In this document: one piece after another, positions 27,233 through 37,281 of the stretch
Layout of the letters: each line of letters opens with the position of its first letter
Position numbering within the stretch: the stretch's first letter is position 1
Assembly: GCA_001548435.1 (NCBI GenBank)
Contig: AP017308.1
Coordinates: 1,683,030 to 1,747,029 of the forward strand
Origin: Leptolyngbya sp. NIES-3755
Lineage (GTDB): Bacteria > Cyanobacteriota > Cyanobacteriia > Leptolyngbyales > Leptolyngbyaceae
Direction of reading: 5' to 3'
Length of the DNA: 64,000 nt
Position numbers and translations under genes: made by a program
Notes under the pieces: generated by a model
What the model was told of the DNA's origin: nothing
The model's input: the letters and a program-made list of their open reading frames with translations, nothing else
Databases searched by the model: none

Positions 27233-29770
27233 TTACTGCCAATTTCCAACCATAACGAATCCAGACCAGAAGAATGGATCACGGAAGTCGGTTTCACGAA
27301 TCAGTTTGAGTTGGGCTTGGCGAAGGGCTTCGGCTTTGTTCTGTCCTGGTTTTCGCAGTTCCTCATAGAATTGAGTCATGATTAACGCGGCAGCTTTATC
27401 TTTCACGGGCCACAAAGTTGCCAGCGTCGATCGTGCTCCTGATTTCACGGCTAAGCCTGCCAGTCCCAGAACGGCACGATCGTCGCCACTTGCAGTATCA
27501 CAAGCACTGAGAACCAATAGGTCGATCGCTCTAGAAGAATCCCGACTTTGCAGCAGTTCAGACAGTTCTTTGATGTTGACTTTGCCATCCCAGGTGAGCA
27601 AGAACGTGTCTTCTAAGCGCGAACTAAATTGTCCATGAGTTGCAAGGTGAACCACATTTGCCTGACTGTTTTTTAAGCGATCGGATAACGCCTCGCCAGT
27701 AAATTCAGAGTTCAACAACTTCGAGCCGGGAACGGTTTTGATGATTTGCTGCACTTCCGATTCCACCGCAGGCAGAGCAGCAAAGCCCGATCGAGATTCA
27801 CTAATTCCACCGACTAATGCACCGACTTGAGTTTGCTGTAGCGATCGAGCCGCCATCAACTGAAGCCCAGGAGAAAGCGTCACCGCATATTTTTCGATCA
27901 GATATTGCTTGCCATCATAAAGTGCGGACATGGGAATGTTCCGGAGTTTTCCATCCAGAACGAACACTAAAGTTTTGGTGTTTTTGAGCGCTGATTCTGC
28001 GGGACGAATCAACCAATCATAGACTTGCTGAGATGCACGATCGCGATCGCGAAAATCTGACACAGGATTCAACGAACTCAGCAATTGATCAAGCGTTTCT
28101 TCTACCTCAGCTTGGGATTTTTGCGTGACGTGGTATTGCAAAGGTTGACCAGCCGTAGATAGAATCACCGCTAATCGATCGGGCAAAATAATCGGATAAA
28201 CAACGGTTGCAGTTGGATCAACTTGGTCGATTTGCTGTGTCTTATCCAAGCAAGCTTCGCGGAAGAAGTTATCGAGTTCTGCAACTTGCAGCGATTCAAT
28301 CAATCCGCGAGCTTTAGAGAGTTCTGCTTGTCCCGGTTGACCTTCTAGCAACAGCGCTACGAATTCGCGATACACAGGTTCAACGCTTTCACGAAATGAG
28401 AATTGAACATCAGGATTGATCGCAGCTAAATCGCCTCGAATCGCGCTGAGAGATTTTACAGCCTCGGTGTAGGGCGCGATCGCTTTTTGGGTTTGTCCTT
28501 GTTCGAGGTACAGTCGCCCCATTTGCCAAGCGGATTGAGCAATGATGTCATCGGCTTGAATCTGACGTGCAATTTTCAGTGATTGTTCGGTGACAATTTC
28601 CGCTTCCTTCCATTGTGCAGTTCGTCCATAGAGCTTGCCCCATTGATTCAGTGCGTAAGCTTCTGCACGTGGATCTTGAACAGTTTTTGCAGCTTGAACA
28701 GTCTTCTCTAATAGCTTTGAAACTTCACTTAGTGGAACCAGTTGCTCTTGATCTTCGATCGAGTTCAAGGAGGCTGAAAAGTTGATCGCAGCATACATCG
28801 AAGTCCGACTGGGAGAAAGTTGCTTGAGTTGCGATAACAGTTGAGGAGCCATTGGAGCAGCTTTATCGAACAAATCGTAGTCTACAAGCAATCTGAATTG
28901 ATCGAGTCTCGCTTGTAATTGTTCGATCGGGGTGAGCGCTGCTTGTTCAGATTGTTCAAAATAGCTCAATGCAGCTTCTGGATCATCTAGGTCGATCGCA
29001 GTTTTTCCAAGTCCTGCTAAGATTGCGCTGACTTCAGAATTGAGTTTGAGATCTTTTGCGATCGCTAAACTTTGTTCTAGTACTTCTCGGCTCTGAGTCG
29101 AATCACCAATCATTTGCAGCGTAATTCCAAGCGTTCTGAGTCCGCTGACTTTAATATCAGAGTTGGGAAGTTTTGCGAGTTGTTGAGTGATATCACTCAA
29201 CTGTTGTTTAGCGCGACGATAGTATCCCAAACTCTGTAAGGCTTGCGCCTGATTGATTTGCGTCCCCAGGCTTCCAGTTGTATCCTTTGCTTTTTCATAG
29301 TAAGTTTGCGCCTGCTTCCAGCTTTCTAGAGCGGCTTCTGCCTTTCCAGTATGCAGCAGTAAACTTGCTTGAGTGTTCAATACTTGTGCCCAGAGAACCG
29401 CATCGGCTCCTGGTTTTGCATCTTTGAGCAGGACGATACTTTGCTCGATCGATTTCGTCGCGTCGTTCCACTGGCTCAGTTCTTGTTGCGCCAAAGAAAG
29501 ATAGCTCAAACTGAGGGCTTCATTTAAGCGATCGCCTTTTATGCGGTAGTCTTGGGCAGCGGTTTGCCAAACTGCGATCGCATCTCCAAATCGCCCGGAT
29601 TGAAAGAACTTACGCCCTTGATCGAGGGGAGATAACGATTGGGACACGATGGGAGCGGGAGCGGCTTGAGAGGTCGCCTTTGCAGGAGTGACGGTCGTTA
29701 TCGATAGGGATAAACTGAGAACGCCGAGACAAAAGCAGAACCATCGACGGTGCTTCGATCGAAAAATCAT
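27233..29770 (-). CDS. Secreted TPR - CHAT protease
   Basis: An 845-residue protein: signal peptide (about 1 to 32), TPR repeats (about 45 to 480; for instance GRKFFQSGRFGDAIAVWQTA and QWGKLYGRTAQWKEAEIVTE) and a C-terminal CHAT domain (about 560 to 845). The caspase-like dyad is intact, with His712 in HLATHGQFSS and Cys757 in LVLSACDTASG. CHAT proteins related to separase and caspase cleave protein substrates, often after activation by a partner. Export to the periplasm is inferred from the signal peptide. It is first in order of transcription before DUF928 and the two kinase genes. Confidence 0.92.
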   Translation of the reverse strand: MIFRSKHRRWFCFCLGVLSLSLSITTVTPAKATSQAAPAPIVSQSLSPLDQGRKFFQSGRFGDAIAVWQTAAQDYRIKGDRLNEALSLSYLSLAQQELSQWNDATKSIEQSIVLLKDAKPGADAVLWAQVLNTQASLLLHTGKAEAALESWKQAQTYYEKAKDTTGSLGTQINQAQALQSLGYYRRAKQQLSDITQQLAKLPNSDIKVSGLRTLGITLQMIGDSTQSREVLEQSLAIAKDLKLNSEVSAILAGLGKTAIDLDDPEAALSYFEQSEQAALTPIEQLQARLDQFRLLVDYDLFDKAAPMAPQLLSQLKQLSPSRTSMYAAINFSASLNSIEDQEQLVPLSEVSKLLEKTVQAAKTVQDPRAEAYALNQWGKLYGRTAQWKEAEIVTEQSLKIARQIQADDIIAQSAWQMGRLYLEQGQTQKAIAPYTEAVKSLSAIRGDLAAINPDVQFSFRESVEPVYREFVALLLEGQPGQAELSKARGLIESLQVAELDNFFREACLDKTQQIDQVDPTATVVYPIILPDRLAVILSTAGQPLQYHVTQKSQAEVEETLDQLLSSLNPVSDFRDRDRASQQVYDWLIRPAESALKNTKTLVFVLDGKLRNIPMSALYDGKQYLIEKYAVTLSPGLQLMAARSLQQTQVGALVGGISESRSGFAALPAVESEVQQIIKTVPGSKLLNSEFTGEALSDRLKNSQANVVHLATHGQFSSRLEDTFLLTWDGKVNIKELSELLQSRDSSRAIDLLVLSACDTASGDDRAVLGLAGLAVKSGARSTLATLWPVKDKAAALIMTQFYEELRKPGQNKAEALRQAQLKLIRETDFRDPFFWSGFVMVGNWQ

Positions 29771-29885
29771 AGACGGTTACCTGGGGTCAGTGGTTTGCAA
29801 CAATGCTTCACCGAATCAACACATTTAGTGTTCCCCCAGGTCAGTCGGGCTATCGATAACTCATTTTGCGCGAGTTGACAACAGG

Positions 29886-31514
29886 TTAGTAGCCTTGTCG
29901 ATCGCACGATTCGTGCAGAATATTGCAGTCATATCGCTCGTTTGCGAGTAAAACTTGAATGCCTTTTGCTTCACATTGTTCAGAAAACAGTTTGAGTAGC
30001 GTTTGTTTGTCTTGATTTTTGTCGATCGTTTCTAAGAATTTCTCAAATCCAAGAGAACTTAATCCGTAAATTAAACGGCGACTAAAGTTTGCATCTCTGT
30101 GATAAAGAAATCCTCCATGTCCATCGGCTCCAGAGAGAATTAAAGCAACATAATCTTTGTAGCTGAGAAATGGTTTTCCAAGCGCTTGGCTAACGACTCC
30201 TTTGCCATTTTCCTTGTAGTTCGTGCAATCGAAATAGGTGAATAACTCTGCAATAAAGCGATCGCCTTCGAGTCCAATTTCTGCTTGGCGTTTAGAGAGG
30301 GGAACTCCTTCTCGGATAAATAAACAATCGAGAAAATCCGCTCCTTTTAATGGCAACAGTTTTGCATCATGATTCAGGTTGACAATGCCATTTTTCTCAA
30401 TTCCAAACTTTCCAGGATTTCGCACTATTACATTTCCTAAGCGGTATCCTCCATCTCGCGTACTGGCAGGAAAACTGAAATAATTTGCCACAGTAGAAGC
30501 AATTTTCAGCACCATATCGCCTTCGTTACTAAATAGATAAGCTTCATCAAAACGACGCAGTGAAGATCGTAGAGGATTGCCTCTACCGGAGATAATTGTT
30601 TCTGCTGAAATGTCTGGTGCAACTAATACTAATCGGCTCAATCGAAAGACGTTGCCAATATTAGGAGAGGGACATTTCTTTTGATTACTGATTTCGAGAT
30701 TTCCGATCGAGTCTCGATCAAAGACATCGGACAAGATCCGTACCGTATTCGTGACGACATACGCGCCCATACTGTGACCGATAAAGTTCAGTCGAATTCG
30801 AGTCTGCTTGCCTTCTGGAGACTGCTGAACGATTTGATGATCAAGCTGGCGGATGAATTCAACCAAATCTGCAACGCCATAATTTGCGGCTCGGTAAGTA
30901 TCTCGAAAATATCCAGAGATTCTTAGAATAAAGACCGTCAAAATAATAACAAGAACAAATAATGAAATGGTGAGTACAAAGGAAGATGCCACCAGAATCG
31001 CAACATCACTCACCACTTTGAGTAATGCAATCAGCAGGTTGAAAATGCTGCCAATCCCCCAAAGCGAGAGACCAAAAATTCCTGCGATCGCTAATGGTTT
31101 CGGAAGTGCCTTGAATGATTTCGTCGTGCCTTGAAGAAATTTTAGAACATTCCGAATTTTCTTACCGGGTTCATCAGGGACGACTTTTTCAGAGGACCAT
31201 CGATAGCCAATCACCATGAATTTTGGAGCAACTTGATCAGCAAAATTCTGATTGATATATCTACGGGTTTCTTCATACCACCATCGTGCTCCCGACTCGT
31301 CTGAGTTGTAACCGTGAATCGCAATTAAAATCTCAGCATCATCATTTTCGACGAAGTAATTAGCGATTTCTTTGATGACTTCGTTCGGGTCATGATCGAC
31401 AATAATTTCCTCTTTGTCTTCGACATTAATTGGAGCCGTACTACTGACCATATATCCTGGAAAACGAAATCCATTCATCTCAAATGGTTCGATCGTAAGT
31501 AGATGACGGCTCAT
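29886..31514 (-). CDS. Alpha/beta hydrolase with two internal membrane segments
   Basis: A 542-residue protein with an early strand and oxyanion-type segment (EILIAIHGYNSDESG, residues about 61 to 75), then two hydrophobic helices at about 138-163 and 172-200, then the nucleophile elbow GHSMG (246-250). A catalytic acid and His cannot be fixed by eye. The membrane pair sits inside the hydrolase fold, which would anchor the enzyme at a membrane. The C-terminal 150 residues are unassigned. A lipase or esterase role is likely from the fold; substrate unknown. It lies upstream of the CHAT gene on the same strand, 115 bases away. Confidence 0.75.
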   Translation of the reverse strand: MSRHLLTIEPFEMNGFRFPGYMVSSTAPINVEDKEEIIVDHDPNEVIKEIANYFVENDDAEILIAIHGYNSDESGARWWYEETRRYINQNFADQVAPKFMVIGYRWSSEKVVPDEPGKKIRNVLKFLQGTTKSFKALPKPLAIAGIFGLSLWGIGSIFNLLIALLKVVSDVAILVASSFVLTISLFVLVIILTVFILRISGYFRDTYRAANYGVADLVEFIRQLDHQIVQQSPEGKQTRIRLNFIGHSMGAYVVTNTVRILSDVFDRDSIGNLEISNQKKCPSPNIGNVFRLSRLVLVAPDISAETIISGRGNPLRSSLRRFDEAYLFSNEGDMVLKIASTVANYFSFPASTRDGGYRLGNVIVRNPGKFGIEKNGIVNLNHDAKLLPLKGADFLDCLFIREGVPLSKRQAEIGLEGDRFIAELFTYFDCTNYKENGKGVVSQALGKPFLSYKDYVALILSGADGHGGFLYHRDANFSRRLIYGLSSLGFEKFLETIDKNQDKQTLLKLFSEQCEAKGIQVLLANERYDCNILHESCDRQGY

Positions 31515-31598
31515 GGGGGCATCCTCGCAGTACGGGTATCAATTTGCCGACTTATGATATCCCGCGATCGCACAATTGCGTCCGAATTTTGAGTTGTC

Positions 31599-32783
31599 TT
31601 AATCGTATCGAATGCCTGCTTGCTTCAATCGATTCAGGGCTTCCCCTAAGCGATCGCAGTCTGCAATCAAGCTAATTCGTACATATCCTTCGCCACCTGC
31701 CCCAAACGCATTTCCTGGGGTCACGACTACGCCAGTTTTTTGCAGCACCGTCAAGGCAAAATCGGTCGAACCCATTCTAGGCGGGCAAGGAATCCAGAGA
31801 TACATCGTCGCATTCGGCTTTGGAATCGACCAGCCGAGTTCTGCGAGTCCATTGATCAGGAAATCGCGACGAGTTCGATAGCGTTCTTGCACTTCGACTA
31901 AATATCGATCGGGCAAGTTCAATGCTGTTTCTGCCGCAGTCTGAATCGCTGAGAAAATCCCATAGTCTAAATTCGTTTTCAGCGTTCGTAACCCTTGAAT
32001 GACATGCTGATTGCCGACGACGAATCCAACTCGCCAGCCTGCCATATTGTAGGTTTTGGACAAAGTGTGGAATTCTACGCCGATCTCTTTCGCGCCCGGA
32101 ATTTCTAATAAGCTAGTAGGCTGATATCCGTCAAATGCTAATTCTGCATAAGCCTGATCATGTACCAGTAAGATCTCATGACGACGTGCGAACGCTACTA
32201 TTTCCTCAAAAAATTCGCGTGGAGCCGTTGCAGTCGTTGGATTACTCGGATAGTTGAAATAAAGAATTTTTGCCCGCTTGGCGACTTCATCTGGAATCGC
32301 AGCTAAGTCAATCAACCAGTCCTGCTCAGCCTTCAACACCATCGGATAAAGTGTCGCGCCTGCAATCAAGGGACCTCGAAAGTGTGGTGGATATGAGGGA
32401 CTTGGAACGAGAACAACATCACCTGGATCAAGATATGCCAGCGCTAAATGAGTCAATCCTTCTTTTGATCCCAAGAGCGGCAACGCTTCCCCATCAGGAT
32501 TCAAATCAACTCCGTAGCGGCGACGATACCAATCCGTGATTGCCTTCCGAAAGCTCGCAGTGCCTTCAAATGGCGGATAACCGTGATTCTTTGAATCTTG
32601 AATCGCAGACATCGCGGATTCCACGATCGGACTGGGAGTCGCCCCATCTGGATTTCCCATGCCTAAATCGATCAAATCGACTCCTTGCGCTCTGGCATTG
32701 GCTTTCAGCTCATCAAGACGCGCAAACACATACTGAGGCAGTTTCGTTAAGCGATCGGCAGGAGAAATCCAGGGCAAGTTCAT
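31599..32783 (-). CDS. Class I/II PLP aminotransferase (aspartate/alanine-type)
   Basis: A 394-residue fold-type I aminotransferase. Visible are DLGMGNPDGATP, SKEGLTHLALAYLDPGDVVLVP, YFNYPSNPTTA, the PLP lysine in HTLSKTYNMAGWRVGFVVG and the substrate Arg in GYVRISLIAD. It resembles the AspC/AlaC/LL-diaminopimelate aminotransferase group; the true LL-DAP enzyme of cyanobacteria has a different N-terminus, so aspartate or alanine is the more likely substrate. Single-gene unit, separated from rca by 188 bases without a gene. Confidence 0.85.
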   Translation of the reverse strand: MNLPWISPADRLTKLPQYVFARLDELKANARAQGVDLIDLGMGNPDGATPSPIVESAMSAIQDSKNHGYPPFEGTASFRKAITDWYRRRYGVDLNPDGEALPLLGSKEGLTHLALAYLDPGDVVLVPSPSYPPHFRGPLIAGATLYPMVLKAEQDWLIDLAAIPDEVAKRAKILYFNYPSNPTTATAPREFFEEIVAFARRHEILLVHDQAYAELAFDGYQPTSLLEIPGAKEIGVEFHTLSKTYNMAGWRVGFVVGNQHVIQGLRTLKTNLDYGIFSAIQTAAETALNLPDRYLVEVQERYRTRRDFLINGLAELGWSIPKPNATMYLWIPCPPRMGSTDFALTVLQKTGVVVTPGNAFGAGGEGYVRISLIADCDRLGEALNRLKQAGIRYD

Positions 32784-32971
32784 GAGATTGAAACGGACGA
32801 TGATTGACGGCTGAGTTGGCTATTCTACCGCAGATCTAACGCCTCCGGTATAAGCTGGCGAATCGGTCACAGTAAGCGATTTGAATGAGTCGGTTTCAGT
32901 GAAGTTGTTCGACCGTGCTTTGAGTGTTCCTAACTGCTAACAGATCGATGACAAGTAGCGCGGTTGAACTA

Positions 32972-34237
32972 TTAATTAGGACGATGCACGATCGTTTCAA
33001 TTACCCGTTGTCGATCGCGAATTCCTACAATCCGCACGTAATTCTTTTGATTCTCATCCAAACAAGATTCCAATGCCGAAATTGCCGCCGCTCCATCTCC
33101 TTCAAACATCCCATAACAGTTCCAAGAATTCATTCGGAATCGTCGATCGTCTACCACTTCAATTCCTAACCGCTGTCCCTGTCCCAAAATTCGGTTGACT
33201 TCGCTCACCATCTCAGGAGTCAATCGAGTACTCGAAGGCTGACCGTTATAGCTGCTTGATGCTTGCACCGCACTCCGCATTCGATCAGGCTCCGAAATCT
33301 TTGAACCATTGTGAACGGGTTGCGGTGTCATCTGAACTTCACCGAGTCCACGATTGCGAACCGTCTGATTGTATTCCTCGACTAATCGCAATTCTTGAAG
33401 TCGTTTCTGTTCTTGCTCGATCGCGTTTCCGACTTCGATTAAGTGAGACAAACTGAAATTGGGTCTGCGGAATTCTGGTGGACGATCGGTACTGTTGACG
33501 ACTCTCTGAGAAATTCGATCGATTCCCACATCATCGATCAAGCGGCGAATCTGCTCATCGTAAAGACGCGATCGCAGTGCGCCAAAGAAATCGATCGATT
33601 GAGTGGGAAACTGATCCACTAATTTCTCAACATCGCTTTTCGCCACTTGATCGACTTCAAAAATTCCGCCGACGATACCGATTCGATCTGCTCGATCGGG
33701 TTCCCAGAAAAACTTATCCATCCGCCCATCGCGAGTCAACGGAGCATACAACGTCGAGAAATCATTCCCGGTCAAAATAATTGGAATCCGCCGCGTTGGC
33801 TCAGAATCATAACTACCTGGAAGCTGAACATTCGTCGGATTATCCGCGATATTCATCAATGTTCCATGTACCAACTGCGTATTCACGGTGTACTGAGTGA
33901 ACTGATCGACTCGTCCCGCACCCGCATCAAAATCATTAATCAGTAAAACCGCCATTTTGCCGCGCACTTTGACAAATTCCGCTGCTTCTCGATACCGCAG
34001 TCGAATCAATCGCGCCGGATCTCCCGCATCCGGACTTTCCAACTCTCCAGCCGACATATAAACCGCTTCAATTCCCATCCGTTCAAACACCAGATCGCAC
34101 TGAAACGATTTCCCTTCCCCTTTCCGTCCATGAACTCCCAGAATCAGAGGAGCCTTCACATTCGGCAGAGATAGAAAATTTTTGGTGATATGGACAGCGA
34201 GTTTATCGAGAAAACGTGGAGAAATGTAGTAACTCAT
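32972..34237 (-). CDS. rca: Rubisco activase with RbcS-like (SSUL) C-terminal domain
   Basis: A 421-residue cyanobacterial Rubisco activase. The AAA+ core (about 1 to 290) has Walker A GVHGRKGEGKS (34-44), Walker B AVLLINDFDAG and the family motifs NTQLVHGTLMNIADNPT and RIPIILTGNDFSTLYAPLTR. After a flexible linker (about 295 to 338) comes an RbcS-like domain (339-421), the part that tethers the enzyme to Rubisco inside carboxysomes. Activase pulls inhibitory sugar phosphates off Rubisco. The SSUL domain is complete and single. Confidence 0.95.
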   Translation of the reverse strand: MSYYISPRFLDKLAVHITKNFLSLPNVKAPLILGVHGRKGEGKSFQCDLVFERMGIEAVYMSAGELESPDAGDPARLIRLRYREAAEFVKVRGKMAVLLINDFDAGAGRVDQFTQYTVNTQLVHGTLMNIADNPTNVQLPGSYDSEPTRRIPIILTGNDFSTLYAPLTRDGRMDKFFWEPDRADRIGIVGGIFEVDQVAKSDVEKLVDQFPTQSIDFFGALRSRLYDEQIRRLIDDVGIDRISQRVVNSTDRPPEFRRPNFSLSHLIEVGNAIEQEQKRLQELRLVEEYNQTVRNRGLGEVQMTPQPVHNGSKISEPDRMRSAVQASSSYNGQPSSTRLTPEMVSEVNRILGQGQRLGIEVVDDRRFRMNSWNCYGMFEGDGAAAISALESCLDENQKNYVRIVGIRDRQRVIETIVHRPN

Positions 34238-34308
34238 AGCGGCTCACTAAAAATGGGGCAAGTCTGACTCACCCCATTTGTTAAAAGTTGATGACTATAG
34301 ATCGTATC

Positions 34309-34629
34309 TTATGGCGAAATGTTTCGCACAACTTGAGAAATCGATCGACTTGCCGAAGCACTCATATAAAGCTGGTCTTGTTCTTCGAGATACCGCGCCA
34401 CGGATTCATACGCCTCTTGATTCATTGCTGCCTCTTGAGGAGTGAGATGGCTGAGATATCCCATGTAATTGCCCATCACAAAGTAAACGCCGACAAGTGC
34501 TGTCGCGGACATTGCGACCAATGTACCCGCCAGCATCAGGGAAAACTCTTTTTGCTCGATCGCTTCCTGCATTAAATGAAGCGCCCAAGCCACAAGAGCA
34601 ATGACAATAAATAAGATTGTTATCACCAT
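34309..34629 (-). CDS. Small membrane protein (106 aa), unknown
   Basis: A 106-residue protein with two hydrophobic segments (about 2-20 and 30-57) and a polar tail of about 45 residues (NQEAYESVARYLEEQDQLYM). No family recognised. It lies 72 bases upstream of rca on the same strand, so the two may be co-transcribed; a link to Rubisco is only positional. Confidence 0.6.
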   Translation of the reverse strand: MVITILFIVIALVAWALHLMQEAIEQKEFSLMLAGTLVAMSATALVGVYFVMGNYMGYLSHLTPQEAAMNQEAYESVARYLEEQDQLYMSASASRSISQVVRNISP

Positions 34630-34766
34630 AGTTTACATATTGTAACAGGCGCTCAGAAAAGTAGACCTCGGTAAGAGTGCGATCGCGGAAACAATTTCCT
34701 AATTACGGTGGTAGCAAATTCTTATCAATCGGCTGAGACTGTCCGATTTATCGGAGTTCCGCCATT

Positions 34767-35537
34767 CTAGGTGCGTCTGATCGGGATTTGTCGATCGCTT
34801 AAGTATGTCTTTATCTGCTCCACGCTCAACTGCCCGTAATGTAACAAAGACGCAAGCAACGCCGCTTCCGCTTTACCGTCCGTTAAGGCTTGATAAATAT
34901 GTTCACAATTTCCCGCACCCCCAGAAGCGATCACCGGGATTTCGACTTGATTCGCGATCGTACTCGTCAAATCCAAGTCATATCCCGCCTGAGTCCCATC
35001 CGCATCCATGCTGGTAATCAGTAATTCTCCGGCTCCCCGTTCTGCGACTTCTTTCGCCCATGCGATCGCATCGATTCCCGTATTTTCCCGACCGCCGCGC
35101 ACGTATACATCCCAGCCTGGATTCGTCGGATCTTCTCGTCTGCGGGCATCGATCGCGACTACGATACATTGAACTCCGAATCGATCGCTTGCCCGATTAA
35201 TCAAATCCGGGTCACGCACTGCCGCCGAATTAATACTGACTTTATCGGCTCCCGCTCTCAGTAATTTCTTAATCGTGTCCAAATTCTGAATCCCGCCCCC
35301 AACCGTCAACGGGATAAACACTTGCTCTGCCGTCCGGTACACCACATCGTAAATAATGTCTCGATCTTCATGCGTGGCGGTAATGTCCAAAAACACAAGC
35401 TCATCCGCCCCCGCCTCGTTGTAAGCCTGTGCGAGTTCAACCGGATCGCCTGCATCCCGCAAATCGACGAAATTAATTCCTTTAACCACGCGCCCCGCTT
35501 TCACATCCAGACAAGGCAGAATTCGTTTTGCCAACAT
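34767..35537 (-). CDS. hisF: Imidazole glycerol phosphate synthase cyclase subunit
   Basis: From the ATG at 35537 ([20 protein letters not shown]) the protein is 256 residues, the exact HisF length; the 40 codons upstream in frame have no similarity. The TIM barrel shows catalytic Asp11 in [21 protein letters not shown] (phosphate binding), the second catalytic Asp in [16 protein letters not shown] and [11 protein letters not shown]. It makes imidazole glycerol phosphate and AICAR with HisH. hisIE lies 13 kb away, so the his genes are scattered, as usual in cyanobacteria. Confidence 0.96.
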   Translation of the reverse strand: MLAKRILPCLDVKAGRVVKGINFVDLRDAGDPVELAQAYNEAGADELVFLDITATHEDRDIIYDVVYRTAEQVFIPLTVGGGIQNLDTIKKLLRAGADKVSINSAAVRDPDLINRASDRFGVQCIVVAIDARRREDPTNPGWDVYVRGGRENTGIDAIAWAKEVAERGAGELLITSMDADGTQAGYDLDLTSTIANQVEIPVIASGGAGNCEHIYQALTDGKAEAALLASLLHYGQLSVEQIKTYLSDRQIPIRRT

Positions 35538-35723
35538 AGCCCAGTTATTTTTCCGATGGGAACAGCATCGTACCGCTAACTTGCAACGGAGTCTATAGGG
35601 ATTTGCTGGGATTTCTAGTGAGGAATATGGGAGCGATCGTAAACTGGACGGTCGCAATCACTGAACATGAACCACTTCTGCGACTAACCGATCAGACTGA
35701 GATGTTCCGGTGCGTTGCGATTG

Positions 35724-36500
35724 CTATACGGTATCCTGAGCAAGCTTGGCGGAAAAACACAATTGATCACCATACAGTTTTGGTTTCATTCCTTCTGTAT
35801 AGTTAGCGCAGAGAGTAACATTCGTGAATCCCTGCTCTTGCAAACACATCATAAATTCTTCTCGCCCAAACCAGTGTAATGGAAGATGCTGTAACTCTGT
35901 ATCAATTAACTTTCCATCTTTCCATTTCTCATATCGAATGAGCGTATGTTCAATTTGCTCTATCCAATCGATCCAAGATGAGGTTTGCATCAAAATGACT
36001 GAGCCATCCAAACATTGAATCGGCTCTCTCTGTTTCACAATGTTCTCAGTTTTAAAGGAATCAATCGGCAATCCTAAATCGATAAAAATTTGTCCATTGG
36101 GTTCTAAATGTCTCGCGAATGCTTGTAAGGCTGCGATCGCTGCGGCTCTATTGCCTAGCAACATGAACGAACCCAGACTCACGATAATTGCACTAAACTT
36201 ACCTGGGACATTCAGGTTCTCGATTGACCCTTCATAGAGGACAGGATTTAAGCCTCTTGCTGCACAATTTTGTCTGCAAGCGCTCAGCATATCAGGGGAT
36301 GTATCAATTCCCTCAACGTTTAATCCTCTCTCTACTAGGGGAATGAGTAAGCGTCCTGTCCCAACCATCGCTTCCAAGATTCTCCCGCCAATCTTGGAAA
36401 GATGTTGAACAAAATAGAGAACATCGGGATACTCTCCACCGATGGGCTTAGTTAATTCATACACTTCTGTGCATAATTTTCCGTATCTGGTTAACCTCAT
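35724..36500 (-). CDS. Class I SAM-dependent methyltransferase
   Basis: A 258-residue methyltransferase. SAM motif I is ILEAMVGTGRLLIPL (about 41 to 55), followed by the acidic end of the second strand in VEGIDTSPDML and motif IV-like IIVSLGSFMLL. The rest is variable and the substrate cannot be told. Motif I has M-V-G-T-G instead of the common G-C-G-T-G. Single gene after hisF in the same direction. Confidence 0.85.
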   Translation of the reverse strand: MRLTRYGKLCTEVYELTKPIGGEYPDVLYFVQHLSKIGGRILEAMVGTGRLLIPLVERGLNVEGIDTSPDMLSACRQNCAARGLNPVLYEGSIENLNVPGKFSAIIVSLGSFMLLGNRAAAIAALQAFARHLEPNGQIFIDLGLPIDSFKTENIVKQREPIQCLDGSVILMQTSSWIDWIEQIEHTLIRYEKWKDGKLIDTELQHLPLHWFGREEFMMCLQEQGFTNVTLCANYTEGMKPKLYGDQLCFSAKLAQDTV

Positions 36501-36588
36501 CTTGATTAGCCGCCCACTGCTCAGTAAACACTACTTTCACAATAGCTTTCCTTCAATCAATACCTGAGTGAGTTTTGCTTGCGCTCAC

Positions 36589-36798
36589 CTACGCCACTGC
36601 AAAACCTGTATGCTGTCGCAGCTTGGGATGACGAAAACCAAGAACGATATCGTCTCTGGAAACACCCGCTTCCATCAAATCACCCGCAATACCCTCTTCA
36701 GTATCATCGTACTGAACCCAAATTTTGCCACCTACCAAACTCGAATGAATGGGTGTCGCATGAAGATATCGATCGACATTCACTTCAACCGAGTCCAT
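36589..36798 (-). pseudogene. Truncated XisI (fdxN element excision controlling factor) remnant
   Basis: The 69 codons match the C-terminal two thirds of XisI: GGKIWVQYDDTEEGIAGDLM, then EAGVSRDDIVLGFRHPKLRQ and TGFAVA at the end. Full XisI is about 110 residues; the usual N-terminal part is missing and the sequence before the motif (VEVNVDRYLHATPIHS) no longer fits the family. The usual partner xisH is absent. Either a decayed gene or a late start that removed half the fold. Confidence 0.7.
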
Positions 36799-36897
36799 AG
36801 AGAGTTGCTGAAATTTGCGATCGCGCTTTGGTGAGAAATATTAAGAGCGATCGTAAACTAAACGAAGAAACTTTATACAATCGACGTACAACCGGAT

Positions 36898-37281
36898 TCA
36901 TGGGTAGACCGTGTTGACTTTGTAGAGTTCGACCCGACCACCCTCAAAAACCTGCATTTTTAGCTCATAACCTTCCATCAGCGACATTCCGACCAGTGGA
37001 TCAGAATCAGCTTCATCTACCGGAATGGTTAGCAAGGTATCATCCCAAACGACAACCGCTTCGTAAACATTGAAAACGCACTCACTCCCATCTCCGAGAA
37101 TTGCCCGTCCTCGCCGTTTCCATTTGAGGTTCAACTCAGCAATCAGATCGGGAGGCAAGGAAAGCCAGCCATTGAAACCTGTGTCTACGATCGCATCTTG
37201 CGTAAAGACTTTTCCATCAGCGCGACGAATTGAAAGTGGAATAATGGGTTCAAACTCGACGTTAACGACTCCCGCGATCAT
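36898..37281 (-). CDS. Clan AA retropepsin-like aspartic protease
   Basis: From the ATG at 37281 the protein is 127 residues, with the single catalytic motif DTG in DAIVDTGFNGWLSLP (about residues 27 to 41) and a second family element SDPLVGMSLMEGYEL. Clan AA members of this size act as dimers, like retroviral proteases. The start overlaps the upstream gene stop by 4 bases (ATGA), so the two are translationally coupled. Substrate unknown. Confidence 0.85.
   Translation of the reverse strand: MIAGVVNVEFEPIIPLSIRRADGKVFTQDAIVDTGFNGWLSLPPDLIAELNLKWKRRGRAILGDGSECVFNVYEAVVVWDDTLLTIPVDEADSDPLVGMSLMEGYELKMQVFEGGRVELYKVNTVYP

Noticed and set aside
35537-35657. N-terminal extension of hisF
   Set aside because: The 40 upstream codons have no HisF similarity; the protein from [12 protein letters not shown] has the full family length.
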